Positions 1 through 8,444 are shown, numbered from the stretch's first letter. The stretch: 64,000 nt of DNA from JAUIET01 sp045106985 (GCA_045106985.1 JBGCFQ010000022.1:1-64000), one strand, 5' to 3'. Notes: generated from the sequence alone by a model not told the origin. Translations and numbers: made by a program.

Positions 1-48
1 ATGATCGATATGGATGAGATTATGCGCCTAATAACTGCCGACGCCTGA
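1..48 (+). CDS. Possible C-terminal end of a gene cut by the window edge
   Basis: Frame 1 is open from the first base and stops with TGA at 46-48, giving 15 residues (MIDMDEIMRLITADA). It may be the tail of a gene lying mostly outside the window, since the first ATG simply coincides with base 1. Too short to identify. The next 250 bases (49-302) show no convincing gene. Confidence 0.25.
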   Translation: MIDMDEIMRLITADA

Positions 49-302
49 AATGACCGTATTTAACCAAGGCTACAGGCCCCAGACTTAACGGGCTGCAGCG
101 GATTATGTCTTTTTTAGACGGAAAATCCCCAGTACCCCAATGAGTCTCCGGTATTCCCGGGGCGATTCAACTGCTGATTAGAGTTCGAATTGTAAAACAA
201 TGTAACAGGCCGACAAATAGTAATACTTTTAAAAATGCTTGCTGTCATGCTTGTTATCGGTTTTATCTATATTATTTTCGAAGTATTCTGTTAAGGGGCT
301 TT

Positions 303-759
303 ATGAAGTACTTGATGATTGGTTTGGCATTTGTTGTTGGTGGCTGTTCGTCATCGGCCCCCCCTGCAACCTAAATACAGTGAACCTAGATATGTTGCTT
401 ATGACCGCCCAGTGTCGAAACTGGTTGAACTGGACGGCAAGCAGTATCTACGGATAATTGTATTAGAAAGGTATTTGGCTCCTAGCTCGACTGGACAGCA
501 GCGGTCGTACAAAATCAGCGGGCGTGACTTGTCTAAGTACTTGACTCACTTCGAAGTTAAAAAACATGACGATTGCAAATACGTTAACGGGTATGGCTAC
601 AAGGGTGAGCTTGATGACTTAGAAGTCTACACTTTTCAGTGCAATCCGTATGGGTTAGAACCAGCTCACATGGACGCTACAGTCAAGTCTAATAATGCTT
701 GGATGCTGTCACAAATTAAAATCCAAAAATTCTGGGCTAACGGGAACATGTGGAAATGA
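303..759 (+). CDS. Small lipoprotein, reading frame broken at a C7 tract
   Basis: An ATG at 303, preceded by AAGGGG, begins a lipoprotein signal peptide (MKYLMIGLAFVVGGC, lipobox VGGC) that would be lipidated at the cysteine and exported. The frame stops at 372-374, just after seven consecutive C residues at 358-364. Reading one C fewer joins the signal peptide to the downstream open frame (PLQPKYSEPRYVAYDRP onwards), which runs to 759 and gives about 150 residues with three later cysteines. The body resembles no family I know. The stop overlaps the next lipoprotein's ATG (ATGA), so the two are probably translationally coupled. The tract could be a phase-variation switch, a fixed mutation or a sequencing error; the sequence alone cannot decide. 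Confidence 0.6.
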
Positions 760-1508
760 AATACTTAATGTTATTGTTAGTTTGTTTTAGTGTAAGCGGC
801 TGTTTCGAGGAAGGTACGATTGATGTTAAGCCGGATCGAATTAACGTTAGTATAAAGCAGGACGGGCAAAGCTTTATAGACTCACTAGGTTCGTTTTTCT
901 TGAAAGCCGAGAGGGGTTTGGATGGCTATTTCTTTGAGGGGTATGGACGGAATGTTTACTTTGATAGCACGGGTCTTATACCTGTCGACTGTACTCCTGA
1001 ATTTAACTGCTATACCTATACGCCAAGGCCGGCAGTTAGTGACTTGCATAGCTACGCAGCACGGCCTTTAAGGGTTAATATTTGGAGTGTAGACGGAGTG
1101 TCTAGAGAGAACCATTCTGAGATTAAGTGGATTCGCTCCGACTTAGAGCGTTTAGGGTTTAACGTAGAGTTAGCGTTTCAAGGCGTTACCCCATCAGAAC
1201 GGTTGTATGTAGACCTGCAAAGCTTAGATCATAAAGGGAATATTGTTGCCGGTTACAGCGAAATAAGCCAATACAGGACAAGTGATATACCTTACTGGAC
1301 TGCTGTTAGTCACTCGGCAAACCGTGATCTTTGTGAGAATTGGGCGTTAGATGAACAATATTACTTTAACTCTAAAGCAGCACCTATCATCGGCAACTTC
1401 AAGGCAGACGCTTTAGCAAAGATTGTTCACTTCCATATAGATAATGAACGCGCAAATTGTCCTACTGTAGATCCTATCGAATGGGCTTTTGATGGAACGT
1501 GTATTTAG
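756..1508 (+). CDS. Hypothetical lipoprotein
   Basis: About 250 residues. I take ATG 756 as the start because it overlaps the stop of the preceding lipoprotein (ATGA) and gives a clean signal peptide, MKYLMLLLVCFSVSGC, with a lipobox (VSGC). An upstream in-frame GTG at 750 is possible but adds only two residues. The two neighbouring signal peptides begin identically (MKYLM), suggesting duplication or a shared origin, although the mature parts look unrelated. The mature protein has scattered cysteines (CTPEFNC, DLCENW, NCPTV, GTC) that may form disulfides. No domain recognised. A 228-bp gap without a gene separates it from the HEPN-type gene. Confidence 0.7.
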   Translation: MKYLMLLLVCFSVSGCFEEGTIDVKPDRINVSIKQDGQSFIDSLGSFFLKAERGLDGYFFEGYGRNVYFDSTGLIPVDCTPEFNCYTYTPRPAVSDLHSYAARPLRVNIWSVDGVSRENHSEIKWIRSDLERLGFNVELAFQGVTPSERLYVDLQSLDHKGNIVAGYSEISQYRTSDIPYWTAVSHSANRDLCENWALDEQYYFNSKAAPIIGNFKADALAKIVHFHIDNERANCPTVDPIEWAFDGTCI

Positions 1509-1736
1509 TGCATTCTTACGTACGCTAGTGGACTATAGGTTTACAACTATCGTTGCTAACAGGTACGGTGATAATAGCGGTTCGACCGCCTAAGGCCGCA
1601 GCCCTAGTCAATCCGGCTGAATATCTGGTGGGTGCCAAGAGCGGTACTTGACGCTGTAACAAGACGTTTCTTGACTAACGACCTTCTCCCACTCAAAATC
1701 TGGGTCTTGTTATTCGGCTGTTATGTGTAAAAAGAC

Positions 1737-2594
1737 ATGGGTGGGTTGAAAGAAAAATATCTGGAAGATCATGAGGATCAATATATCCGCCTCGCTGATG
1801 CACTCGGTATTACGTGGGAAGAGTTGATTTCACTGGATTATGAAGTGTCAGTAAATATGGCCAAGGATGGTCTTATTTATGGATACGTAGTAACTTTCAG
1901 TCAAGAGAATGACAAGAAGCTGCTAGAGAATGTATCAGGAATAGAAAGCAATTTGTCAGTTCACCTACCAACATGGGCGCTAGAACGAAGCGCAGATGAT
2001 GAGTACGAATTGAGTGCGATTTTTGACAACACCGAATACCAATCAAACTTCTTATATGAGGTCGAAAACCTTGGTAGGTTACACAAGCTAGAGGTTGATG
2101 AACAAGGATTGAGGGATGTACTTCTAAGGCAACTTTTCATAAGCATTATTGGTGCTGTTGAAACCTATTTGTCTGATGCTTTCATTAATAAAGTTTTGTC
2201 ATCTGAACACTTCTTGGAGAAGTTTGTTACAACCAACCCTGATTTCAAAAAACAAAAAATAAGCGTAAGCGACGTTTTTTCTACATCAAGAAATATAAAG
2301 GAAAAGGCAAAGACAATTATGGTTAGAACTATTTATCACAAATTGCCTGTTGTCAGAGCGATGTACCAGCAAACGTTCGATATCGAATTTCCCGATATTT
2401 CAGAAATGCAACGATTTGTAGCGCAGAGACATGATTTAGTTCACCGTAACGGTAAAACCACCGACGGTGTAGCCGTGAGTGTCGATGATAGAACTATTGA
2501 GTCGCTTATTAAATCTGCGAAACAACTTGTTAATGCCGTCTCTGAAGCGCTTCTATACGATGATGTTCAATTTTCCGAAGATATTCCATTTTGA
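1737..2594 (+). CDS. HEPN-domain protein, possible RNase-type effector
   Basis: 285 residues, soluble. The C-terminal part carries R-H-D-L-V-H (R231 to H236), the R-x4-H signature of HEPN ribonuclease-type domains, after a helical segment with VETYLSDAF around residues 140-150, typical of HEPN proteins of the RiboL-PSP/MAE_28990 kind. Established knowledge: many such proteins are metal-independent RNases in toxin-antitoxin and anti-phage systems. The N-terminal ~110 residues match nothing I recognise. There is no adjacent MNT nucleotidyltransferase or obvious antitoxin, so it stands alone. Its AT-rich composition and neighbours of unknown function fit an accessory island. Defence function is inference. 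Confidence 0.7.
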   Translation: MGGLKEKYLEDHEDQYIRLADALGITWEELISLDYEVSVNMAKDGLIYGYVVTFSQENDKKLLENVSGIESNLSVHLPTWALERSADDEYELSAIFDNTEYQSNFLYEVENLGRLHKLEVDEQGLRDVLLRQLFISIIGAVETYLSDAFINKVLSSEHFLEKFVTTNPDFKKQKISVSDVFSTSRNIKEKAKTIMVRTIYHKLPVVRAMYQQTFDIEFPDISEMQRFVAQRHDLVHRNGKTTDGVAVSVDDRTIESLIKSAKQLVNAVSEALLYDDVQFSEDIPF

Positions 2595-2731
2595 AGCTGC
2601 CGCTGCAACACTTAGCAACGCCATACACAAGGACGTTAAGCCCATCTAAGTCACCACTAACTGAATTACCGCTTTTAGTCATAAGAGCTAGTTCGGTTGT
2701 GTACCAATAGCAGCGCTTACCTTCGCAGCTC

Positions 2732-3157
2732 CTATACAACAAACAACGCCAAGAACAACGCCAAAAATGAACCAAAAATGACTATCGCTACAACTTTAGT
2801 ATTCTTATCCCTCTGCTCAGCTGACTGACTGGAAAATGGCGCTATGATTCGCTTGTACCTCTCTTTTGACCCAAGATAAAATGATGGGGCAAAATAGAAA
2901 AATACAGTAAACACTAGAGCAAATGGCATCAACGATTCCCTCGACCCATCTGAGTTAGCAAGGCCCGGCAGCTGGTCCACGGTGATGATGCCATTATCTT
3001 TCAGCACAATTAAAATAGAGACACCGTAGAAAGCTACAACCAGAACTGTGAGCAGCAAAGCCATCGAAAAGGATTCGAAGTCGCTACTATTCTTCTTTTT
3101 CAACACCACACGATTCCACAGATAAAAGCCGTTGAACATATAGCGTAACCAGTACAT
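2732..3157 (-). CDS. Hypothetical membrane protein, three predicted helices
   Basis: 141 residues. Three hydrophobic segments are visible: ALLLTVLVVAFYGVSILIV (about 33-51), ALVFTVFFYFAPSFYLG (about 80-96) and the C-terminal VVAIVIFGSFLALFLALFVV, which ends the protein. ATG at 3157 is preceded by GGAAGAAGAG, a good ribosome-binding site. It points toward the HEPN-type gene (convergent). No family recognised. The 200 bp upstream hold only a short inverted repeat (GCCTAAA/TTTAGGC near 3226-3249) and no gene. Confidence 0.6.
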   Translation of the reverse strand: MYWLRYMFNGFYLWNRVVLKKKNSSDFESFSMALLLTVLVVAFYGVSILIVLKDNGIITVDQLPGLANSDGSRESLMPFALVFTVFFYFAPSFYLGSKERYKRIIAPFSSQSAEQRDKNTKVVAIVIFGSFLALFLALFVV

Positions 3158-3356
3158 TATTTATTTGTCTCTTCTTCCAGTATTGAGATCACATTCCTTT
3201 TTGACGCAATCATAAGGAGCCATTATATGGTCAGCCTAAAGGGCCGCTTTTAGGCAAAAGCGCTACCTAGTTCGCATTTTGGGGTTAGCCTGTCTGTTCT
3301 GTCTTGTCTTGTTGATTTCTCTCATAACCTGCATCGTGGTTAGCCATCACTCTTTT

Positions 3357-3845
3357 TTATTGGTCGTAGGAACGGTATCCGGGCAGGTACTCTTGTTTTG
3401 ATGTGTACCCCAGTGCGAGGCTGTAGCGGCTGACGCGGATGGCGAAAATGGCGACATCTACATTATTCAGTAGATTTGCAAGTGTCGAGTTTCGAGCCAG
3501 CAATGCATGGTTAGCTGAACTGCGTTCCTCGGTGTCCAAAAGTTCAGCATGTCCAGATGCGGTGAGCGCAAGACCTTCTGTGTGATCTTGAATACTACCT
3601 GTTCTGTTATCCCAGAACAACGACACCGCAGGCACGCGCAGCATATTCTCTACCTTCTCGGTATCGCGCAGTGAGGCAACGTAAATGGACTGCAATGAAA
3701 CGTCAAATGCATAGGCCATAAGGTGCTGGTAGGGCCTGTTGTCAAACATTGTGGCGAGCACACATTGTACCTGGCATTCAAGAAGTGAATGAATGGTAGC
3801 TTCGAGATCCGGTGCGCTTTTCCGAGTTTGACTTTGCTGCTCCAT
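3357..3845 (-). CDS. Pyridoxamine 5'-phosphate oxidase-like FMN split-barrel protein
   Basis: 162 residues. The fold signature is a helix followed by CVLATMFDNRPYQHLMAYAF (about 33-52), then strand segments YVASLRDTEKVENML and VSLFWDNRTGS, typical of the flavin-binding split barrel (PNPOx-like). Established knowledge: the family includes FMN-, F420- and heme-binding members, many of unknown substrate. C-terminal GYTSKQEYLPGYRSYDQ may cover the flavin site. It stands alone; assignment is to superfamily only. Confidence 0.75.
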   Translation of the reverse strand: MEQQSQTRKSAPDLEATIHSLLECQVQCVLATMFDNRPYQHLMAYAFDVSLQSIYVASLRDTEKVENMLRVPAVSLFWDNRTGSIQDHTEGLALTASGHAELLDTEERSSANHALLARNSTLANLLNNVDVAIFAIRVSRYSLALGYTSKQEYLPGYRSYDQ

Positions 3846-3998
3846 CGCGTTCTCTTTGGCGGTAATTGGTTCTATGAGTTATACAGTAGTTTCATCAATT
3901 TGGCTCGTGCTTGAAGCCAATCGATGCGTGTCTGATGCTTTACGCCGCCAATTTAGAGTGGCCGAAATGATAGGGGAGCTTCAACCTGACCCCTAAAG

Positions 3999-4109
3999 CT
4001 ATGCTTCAAAGTTTAGGTCTATGTAAGCGTCAATTTGCATGGCCCGCTCAAGCTCTTTTAGGCTCATGTCTAGTGTTACCTGAGCTTGCTCCAATTTCAC
4101 TTTAACCAT
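3999..4109 (-). CDS. Small protein, 36 residues, unknown
   Basis: A short frame on the minus strand begins at ATG 4107-4109 with an excellent ribosome-binding site (AAAGGAGA, spaced about 9 bases) and ends with TAG at 3999-4001. It has a charged amphipathic helix (MSLKELERAMQIDAYIDL). Leaderless and with no membrane segment. It may be a genuine microprotein or the remnant N-terminus of a larger gene. The flanking stretches 3846-3998 and 4110-4437 show no gene. Confidence 0.45.
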   Translation of the reverse strand: MVKVKLEQAQVTLDMSLKELERAMQIDAYIDLNFEA

Positions 4110-4437
4110 ACCCAGCGGTCTCCTTTTCTGTGATGTTAGTACTCTGCCAGTATACGGCTAAGTCCGAGGACGGTGTTTAGGTGTAAGGGCTGTGTGTTTG
4201 ACAAGTGCCTCGTTTTACGAGAATCTAGCGGCAGTTTGGCGCGTATACGTAGCATTAGTTAACACTTCCGAGCACACAGGCTTGTCGCGGCTTAGGCAGG
4301 AAAAACCTTGCTTCTCTGTGGCTCTCTGCATAAATATTCTCACATACATTAGTCACGTCTAGCGAAATCTAGCGCGTCAATTCTAATGGATTTTTTGACC
4401 CTTGACGAAACCCCAAAATACTGGACACCTCGATATC

Positions 4438-5985
4438 ATGTCTTATAACGATTACACCTTGTATCGATCAAAAAGTATAACAGTGCTTATTTTTCTTGTG
4501 TTTACGGCTCTGCTTTTTAGCGGGTGCAACGATGCATCTCAAGGAAAGACAGTAGTAGAACATGCAACGAAAAAAGGAGCCGTCCGTTCAGCGAGTGATC
4601 TCGTCGAAACAGACGGATTGGAAAGTAAAGAATCAATTGTTGAAGAGCAAAATCCTGATGTTGCACTAGAGGTTCGCAATACGCCAATAAGCGATGTGCA
4701 AATAACGCCTAATGAACTTGCATTGATGAAAGCCCATGACAATTGGGTGTTCGTTAGTTCTAGCCCAGCTTACGATTGGTACGTCGAAGACCCATACTGT
4801 AGAACAAAAAATGATGCTGCAGTAATCAATATCGTCATTAATCATCGCACAGCAAAGTTTGCATATGATGAGCAGTGGGTCGTTAGAGACGGTGCAGGGC
4901 CGCTGGGTTGGATAGAACATTGGGGCGACGGAAACTATTGTTTGATAAACCTGAATGCCAACGAAAAAGCCTTTCCTGTTACCGTTACTTCCTGGCATGA
5001 GGGTATTCCGGTTTCGCGGTATTCGTTTGACTATGTTGATTTTCAAAGTGAAATTGCTAATAAAAAGTTCGAGTTGTTAGTTGATACGCCTCTCGCAGAA
5101 ACAAAGTGGGGTGAAAGCTATGCGCGGCTACAAGATATAAGGCTTGTAGACTATGCAAATGGGCGTGCGATTTTGCCCGAGGCGCGCAAAGAATATCGCG
5201 AACTAATCGACCAATTAAAGAAGGCGGCGCCTCCGTCCGAGATTCCGCACATCACGTATCTAGAGGCTAAAGAAAAACAGCTTGATGGTATCCAGGGAAC
5301 ACCATTATATGAGCTGGCGTCTTCTATGGGGCACGGGGGAGCTACACAAGAACTTATAGAAATCACGGGCCTCTACGATGCGTTGTATTCCTACTCCTAT
5401 TCGCTCTACAAAGGAAATACAAATATGCCATCGGAGGTTGCCAAACAATGGCAAGCGAATGGCCATCTCGTGCCCATAGCTTCGTCACAGAATATAGGTA
5501 AAGTTCTGGAAATGAAGGCATCGATTGAAGGTTTGGGCGGCATTGTTAGTGGAAATGTTTTGGGTTTTGACAAAAATACCCCGCCCAAACAACATGTCAT
5601 TGAGATTGCTATAAACCGCACATTGGCAGCACAAACAAACTTGAAGAATAACTTGTTTTCTGCCGCCACTTTGTTCCCAAGAAATCTCTTGTGGAATTGC
5701 GATGATGATTGGTGTTCTGCGATGAGCGGGTTAGTAAGACTGCGTCTTTTGGCAAGACCTCCATTGAATTGTAGCCCTGTGGTTGGCCATTCTAGCGAGT
5801 GTGAATTTACGCTTAAGTTTCTGCAGCGAGGGGCAGACTGGATGCGAAGTGACAATCACCCTGGTGAAGCCATTTTACAAAGTGTTGTTGATATCAATAC
5901 TGCAGGGACTAGAGCAAAAGCAAATTTTGTTCAAGTAGCTGGCGGCTGGCAAGTGGACAGTGAGGGATTAACTATTCTAGATTAG
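4438..5985 (+). CDS. Large hypothetical lipoprotein
   Basis: 515 residues from ATG 4438; a TTG 36 bases upstream keeps the frame open but would spoil the signal peptide. The N-terminus is SKSITVLIFLVFTALLFSGC, with lipobox FSGC, so an envelope lipoprotein is likely. The mature part begins with a low-complexity Glu/Ser/Thr linker to about residue 65, then a globular region with YDWYVEDPYC and CDDDWCSAM cysteine pairs. I recognise no domain. It is flanked by non-coding DNA and by the amine oxidase pseudogene. Confidence 0.7.
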   Translation: MSYNDYTLYRSKSITVLIFLVFTALLFSGCNDASQGKTVVEHATKKGAVRSASDLVETDGLESKESIVEEQNPDVALEVRNTPISDVQITPNELALMKAHDNWVFVSSSPAYDWYVEDPYCRTKNDAAVINIVINHRTAKFAYDEQWVVRDGAGPLGWIEHWGDGNYCLINLNANEKAFPVTVTSWHEGIPVSRYSFDYVDFQSEIANKKFELLVDTPLAETKWGESYARLQDIRLVDYANGRAILPEARKEYRELIDQLKKAAPPSEIPHITYLEAKEKQLDGIQGTPLYELASSMGHGGATQELIEITGLYDALYSYSYSLYKGNTNMPSEVAKQWQANGHLVPIASSQNIGKVLEMKASIEGLGGIVSGNVLGFDKNTPPKQHVIEIAINRTLAAQTNLKNNLFSAATLFPRNLLWNCDDDWCSAMSGLVRLRLLARPPLNCSPVVGHSSECEFTLKFLQRGADWMRSDNHPGEAILQSVVDINTAGTRAKANFVQVAGGWQVDSEGLTILD

Positions 5986-6117
5986 ATTGCCCGTTTTATT
6001 TATCACTGCACTAGTGATCTTATATTCACTAATGAGGTAACTTAAGTTTGGGCATTTCACGCATGCTTGTCTCTAATGTGAATTGCGCTATCCCCTGCCT
6101 TTAGCGAGTCAGAAAAA

Positions 6118-6895
6118 CTACAGCTGCCCGTCAATGCTGCGAGCTTCCCTTAGCCCACTCAAATAGGCACCATGAACCGACTCTGGAAAATCTCTCGCCG
6201 TTGCTTCGCCGGCAAAGAATACAAGGTCGTTGATACTGGTTGCGAGGTCAGACCGCATGTTGGGTGTAGACCCCACTCTTATATAGCTGTAAGAACCGCG
6301 AGTGAATTCGTCCTGACCCCAGCGAGTAATCATGGAGTCTACCGGCTCTGGAATATCCTCACCATACATTCTGCGCAGTACGACCATTGCCGATGCAATT
6401 GTGTCTTGATCGCTCAGTAGCTCCAATTCCTCCGCCTCACTGCCGGTATTCAATGACACTAGAATAGGTTCTCTGGTCAACTCGCTTAAATCAAACCAGT
6501 TGTTCCATAGAGAATTTTCTTCGCCCAAATATGCGATAACATCGCGCGAACTGTCCCAAAACACATTGCAGCGATTGGGCAACATCAAACAGGGGATTAT
6601 TGTCAACTCCATGTAACCAGGCAGCGCCCAAATCCAGAGGTGGACCGAACTCGGTGGATGTATGGGTTCGCCCGCCAATTCGTTGTCTTGCTTCCAGCAC
6701 TCTTACGTCGTGCCCTGCATTGTGCAGCTCTTTTGCGGCCGTAAGCCCGGCCATACCTGCACCAATAACCAGCACCGTGTTGGCAGTGGGTGCTATTGTA
6801 ATGCCGGGGTTTGCCTCCGATAAGATGTCGCTACCACTTGAGCAACCCACCACCAGCAGAGCAGAGCTAAGTAAAAACACGATCTTTTTATTCAT
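6118..6895 (-). pseudogene. Flavin amine oxidase (polyamine oxidase-like), internally deleted and frameshifted
   Basis: The N-terminal part starts at ATG 6895 (ribosome-binding site GGAGA) with a lipoprotein signal (ALLVVGC) and the FAD-binding dinucleotide fold VLVIGAGMAGLTAAKELH, then GGRTH and DLGAAWLHGVDNNPL. This frame runs off near 6560-6590. The C-terminal part, in another frame, begins around NVFWDSSRDVIAYLG and ends with the family's hallmark RWGQDEFTRGSYSYI and FFAGEATARDFPESVHGAYL. The roughly 200-residue substrate domain normally between these halves is missing, so the whole locus codes for only about 258 residues against about 450 in intact family members. A deletion joined the two halves out of frame, so activity is not expected. 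Confidence 0.85.
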
Positions 6896-7054
6896 TAGTG
6901 ATTCTCCAATATGACGACTGCAATTGTCGCCGAATCTCATAGTTTGAGCAAAGCCTAGAAGAAGGTTTGCGCCTGAGGTCATACTTGTGACATCTAACGC
7001 AGAATCATTGGTATGCGATTCAAATGGATATGTGCCTTATAGCAGGTGTGACTC

Positions 7055-7306
7055 TCATCCAGTGCAGCATTTTTTCCAAACATCTAATGCAATCAATGAG
7101 CGATAGCGGCGAAAAGCGATAACCGCCCACACGGCTTCGGCGAAAACAAAGGGGTACGAGCCCAGCAGCAACGCATACGTAGCCGACAGCACACAAGCGA
7201 ATGCGAACAATGCTATATAACCTGGTCCGCGCTGCTCCGCCGCGTAGGACGTTACCATTAAGGTGACCGAGAACACTCCAAACCAATGAGTTACGGTATC
7301 ATTCAT
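7055..7306 (-). CDS. Small membrane protein, CBU_0592-like
   Basis: 83 residues with three hydrophobic helices and the conserved-looking run SYAAEQRGPGYIALFAFACV then SYPFVFAEAVWAVIAFRRY, which resembles the CBU_0592-like family of small bacterial membrane proteins (function unknown). The ATG at 7306 overlaps the end of the MerR gene (ATGAATGA), making it the last gene of the metal-response operon. A link to metal handling is suggested only by position. Confidence 0.65.
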   Translation of the reverse strand: MNDTVTHWFGVFSVTLMVTSYAAEQRGPGYIALFAFACVLSATYALLLGSYPFVFAEAVWAVIAFRRYRSLIALDVWKKCCTG

Positions 7307-7703
7307 CCCTGTTAGCTTCAGACCGAGGATCTTGTAGCGCGAGATCTACGCATTGTTCAATAGACTTGCAACGGCACTTCATGAGTTCGCCAAGTACTAA
7401 GTCTACCCGCTTAAGTTCAGCTATCTGTTGTTGTATTTCGAATTGCTTGGTTTCAACCGCGGGTTGCCAAGGACCACTGCTACTAGAGTCTGCGCTGTAG
7501 TCATCTATTAGGCGTCGAATTTCCTCAATGGTAAACCCTGCCGCCTGGCATAACTTAATAAAACGTAGTCTTACCAGTGTATTGGAAGCGAATTCACGCT
7601 TGCCCGACACGCGTTCTGGTGGGCTGATTAGGCCCACTTTTTCGTAAAAACGAATGGTAGATGCGGGTATATCAAGTTGCTTTGCAAGGTCTCCTATTTT
7701 CAT
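7299..7703 (-). CDS. MerR-family metal-responsive regulator
   Basis: 134 residues from ATG 7703. The N-terminus is a MerR winged helix (MKIGDLAKQLDIPASTIRFY, EKVGLISPPERVSGKREF), followed by the dimerisation coiled coil (about 80-115). C-terminal CRCKSIEQC supplies three cysteines where ZntR/CadR/MerR-type sensors place their metal-binding loop; the specific metal cannot be read. An upstream extension of the frame is rejected because it lies within the preceding gene. The ATG overlaps that gene's stop (ATGA). The operon promoter at 8340-8370 has the long-spacer architecture on which MerR regulators act, so autoregulation is likely. Confidence 0.88.
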   Translation of the reverse strand: MKIGDLAKQLDIPASTIRFYEKVGLISPPERVSGKREFASNTLVRLRFIKLCQAAGFTIEEIRRLIDDYSADSSSSGPWQPAVETKQFEIQQQIAELKRVDLVLGELMKCRCKSIEQCVDLALQDPRSEANRDE

Positions 7704-7990
7704 GGCTTTGCCTTCGATGTTCTGAGGAAAAAAGCGAGTGCACGTGGTAAGAGCAACAACACAAGCCCCGCAAACCCAATCGCAATACCAATGCGTTCTA
7801 CCATTGGCGGTAGGGAAAAGATTCATGGGTCCGAACTTAATTCACCCAAGCCGCCAATTCCAGCAAAGCCTGCAAGAGCTAGCACTATGGGTAGTTCGCA
7901 TGCTAGCACCGACAGTGCTCCTATTGTCATTCCTGTTGCCCCGGCTCGTTTCACAACTTTGCTAGAGCTGGCTTGCCGTTGTGCGCACAT
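7700..7990 (-). pseudogene. Two-helix membrane protein of the MerR operon, interrupted by in-frame TGA
   Basis: From ATG 7990 the frame encodes 55 residues with one membrane helix (GALSVLACELPIVLALAGFA), then meets TGA at 7823-7825. The same frame continues open for 40 codons with a second helix (IGIAIGFAGLVLLLLPRALA) and stops at 7700-7702 overlapping the MerR start. Two helices with a cysteine in the first recall short MerT/MerF-type or other small metal transporters, but I cannot place the family. TGA where TGG (Trp) would fit suggests a nonsense mutation. Alternatives are readthrough, or a restart at the in-frame ATG 7802-7804, which lacks a ribosome-binding site. Confidence 0.65.
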
Positions 7991-8307
7991 CACGTTTCTC
8001 CTAGTGCTGTGCGGCGAAACATGTCTATGACCTGCGCCGCCTCCCGAGGACCCTGAATCAACAATGACATGTCTTCGTTTTTTACGCTGAGCGTGAATGT
8101 TAGAAAGCTGCAGCATTCTCTTTCTAGTGCTATAAATTCCTCTACAAGCTCGCGAAGCCCTTCGGCAATAACGAAGTCAATACGCAAGCCGTCAGCTAAT
8201 GAATTAACCGAACGCACTTGGGGCACGATTGTCGCTCGCACTTGAGAGCGTCGCCTACGTTGGTCTTCCTGTGTGAGTGAGCAATGGATAGCGGCAGTGT
8301 TAGCCAT
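7990..8307 (-). CDS. Hypothetical protein with ECC motif, first gene of the MerR operon
   Basis: 105 residues, soluble. The central part reads FIALERECCSFLTFTLSV; the adjacent cysteines (about residues 70-71) in a conserved-looking setting, together with the MerR operon context, suggest thiol or metal binding, but no biochemical role is known to me. Its TGA overlaps the next ATG (TGATG). ATG 8307 lies about 30 bases from the MerR-type promoter, so this is the lead gene. Confidence 0.7.
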   Translation of the reverse strand: MANTAAIHCSLTQEDQRRRRSQVRATIVPQVRSVNSLADGLRIDFVIAEGLRELVEEFIALERECCSFLTFTLSVKNEDMSLLIQGPREAAQVIDMFRRTALGET

Positions 8308-8339
8308 GTAACGTTCCTTGCGAGTAGTGGTGGCTCAGA

Positions 8340-8370
8340 ACTATAAGACTTAAACTTAGGTTTAAGTCAA
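8340..8370 (-). promoter_or_regulatory. MerR-type promoter with 19-bp spacer
   Basis: Read on the minus strand: -35 TTGACT at 8365-8370, a 19-bp spacer, and -10 TATAGT at 8340-8345. The over-long spacer is the hallmark of promoters that MerR-family proteins activate by DNA distortion. It drives the operon starting at 8307. Confidence 0.85.
8347..8368. promoter_or_regulatory. MerR operator, perfect 9-bp dyad
   Basis: GACTTAAAC and GTTTAAGTC form a perfect inverted repeat around a 4-base centre, placed exactly between the -35 and -10 elements. This is where the operon's own MerR regulator should bind. Confidence 0.85.
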
Positions 8371-8417
8371 GGTTTTAGTCAGGAGTTAACTCAAAGCATA
8401 GATATTACAAACACGCG

Positions 8418-8444
8418 AAGTGGTCAGGTTTAGCCTGACCACTT
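8418..8444. repeat. Perfect 11-bp hairpin between divergent genes
   Basis: AAGTGGTCAGG, a 5-base loop (TTTAG), then CCTGACCACTT. No T-run follows on either strand and it lies upstream of both flanking genes, so it is not an obvious terminator. It could be an operator for the gene at 8609 or a relic repeat. Confidence 0.6.

Noticed and set aside
1657..1712. 9-bp inverted repeat TAACAAGAC/GTCTTGTTA before the HEPN-type gene, considered as an integron attC site
   Set aside because: The ends do not fit the RYYYAAC/GTTRRRY core pair and no other attC-like copies or integrase are present.
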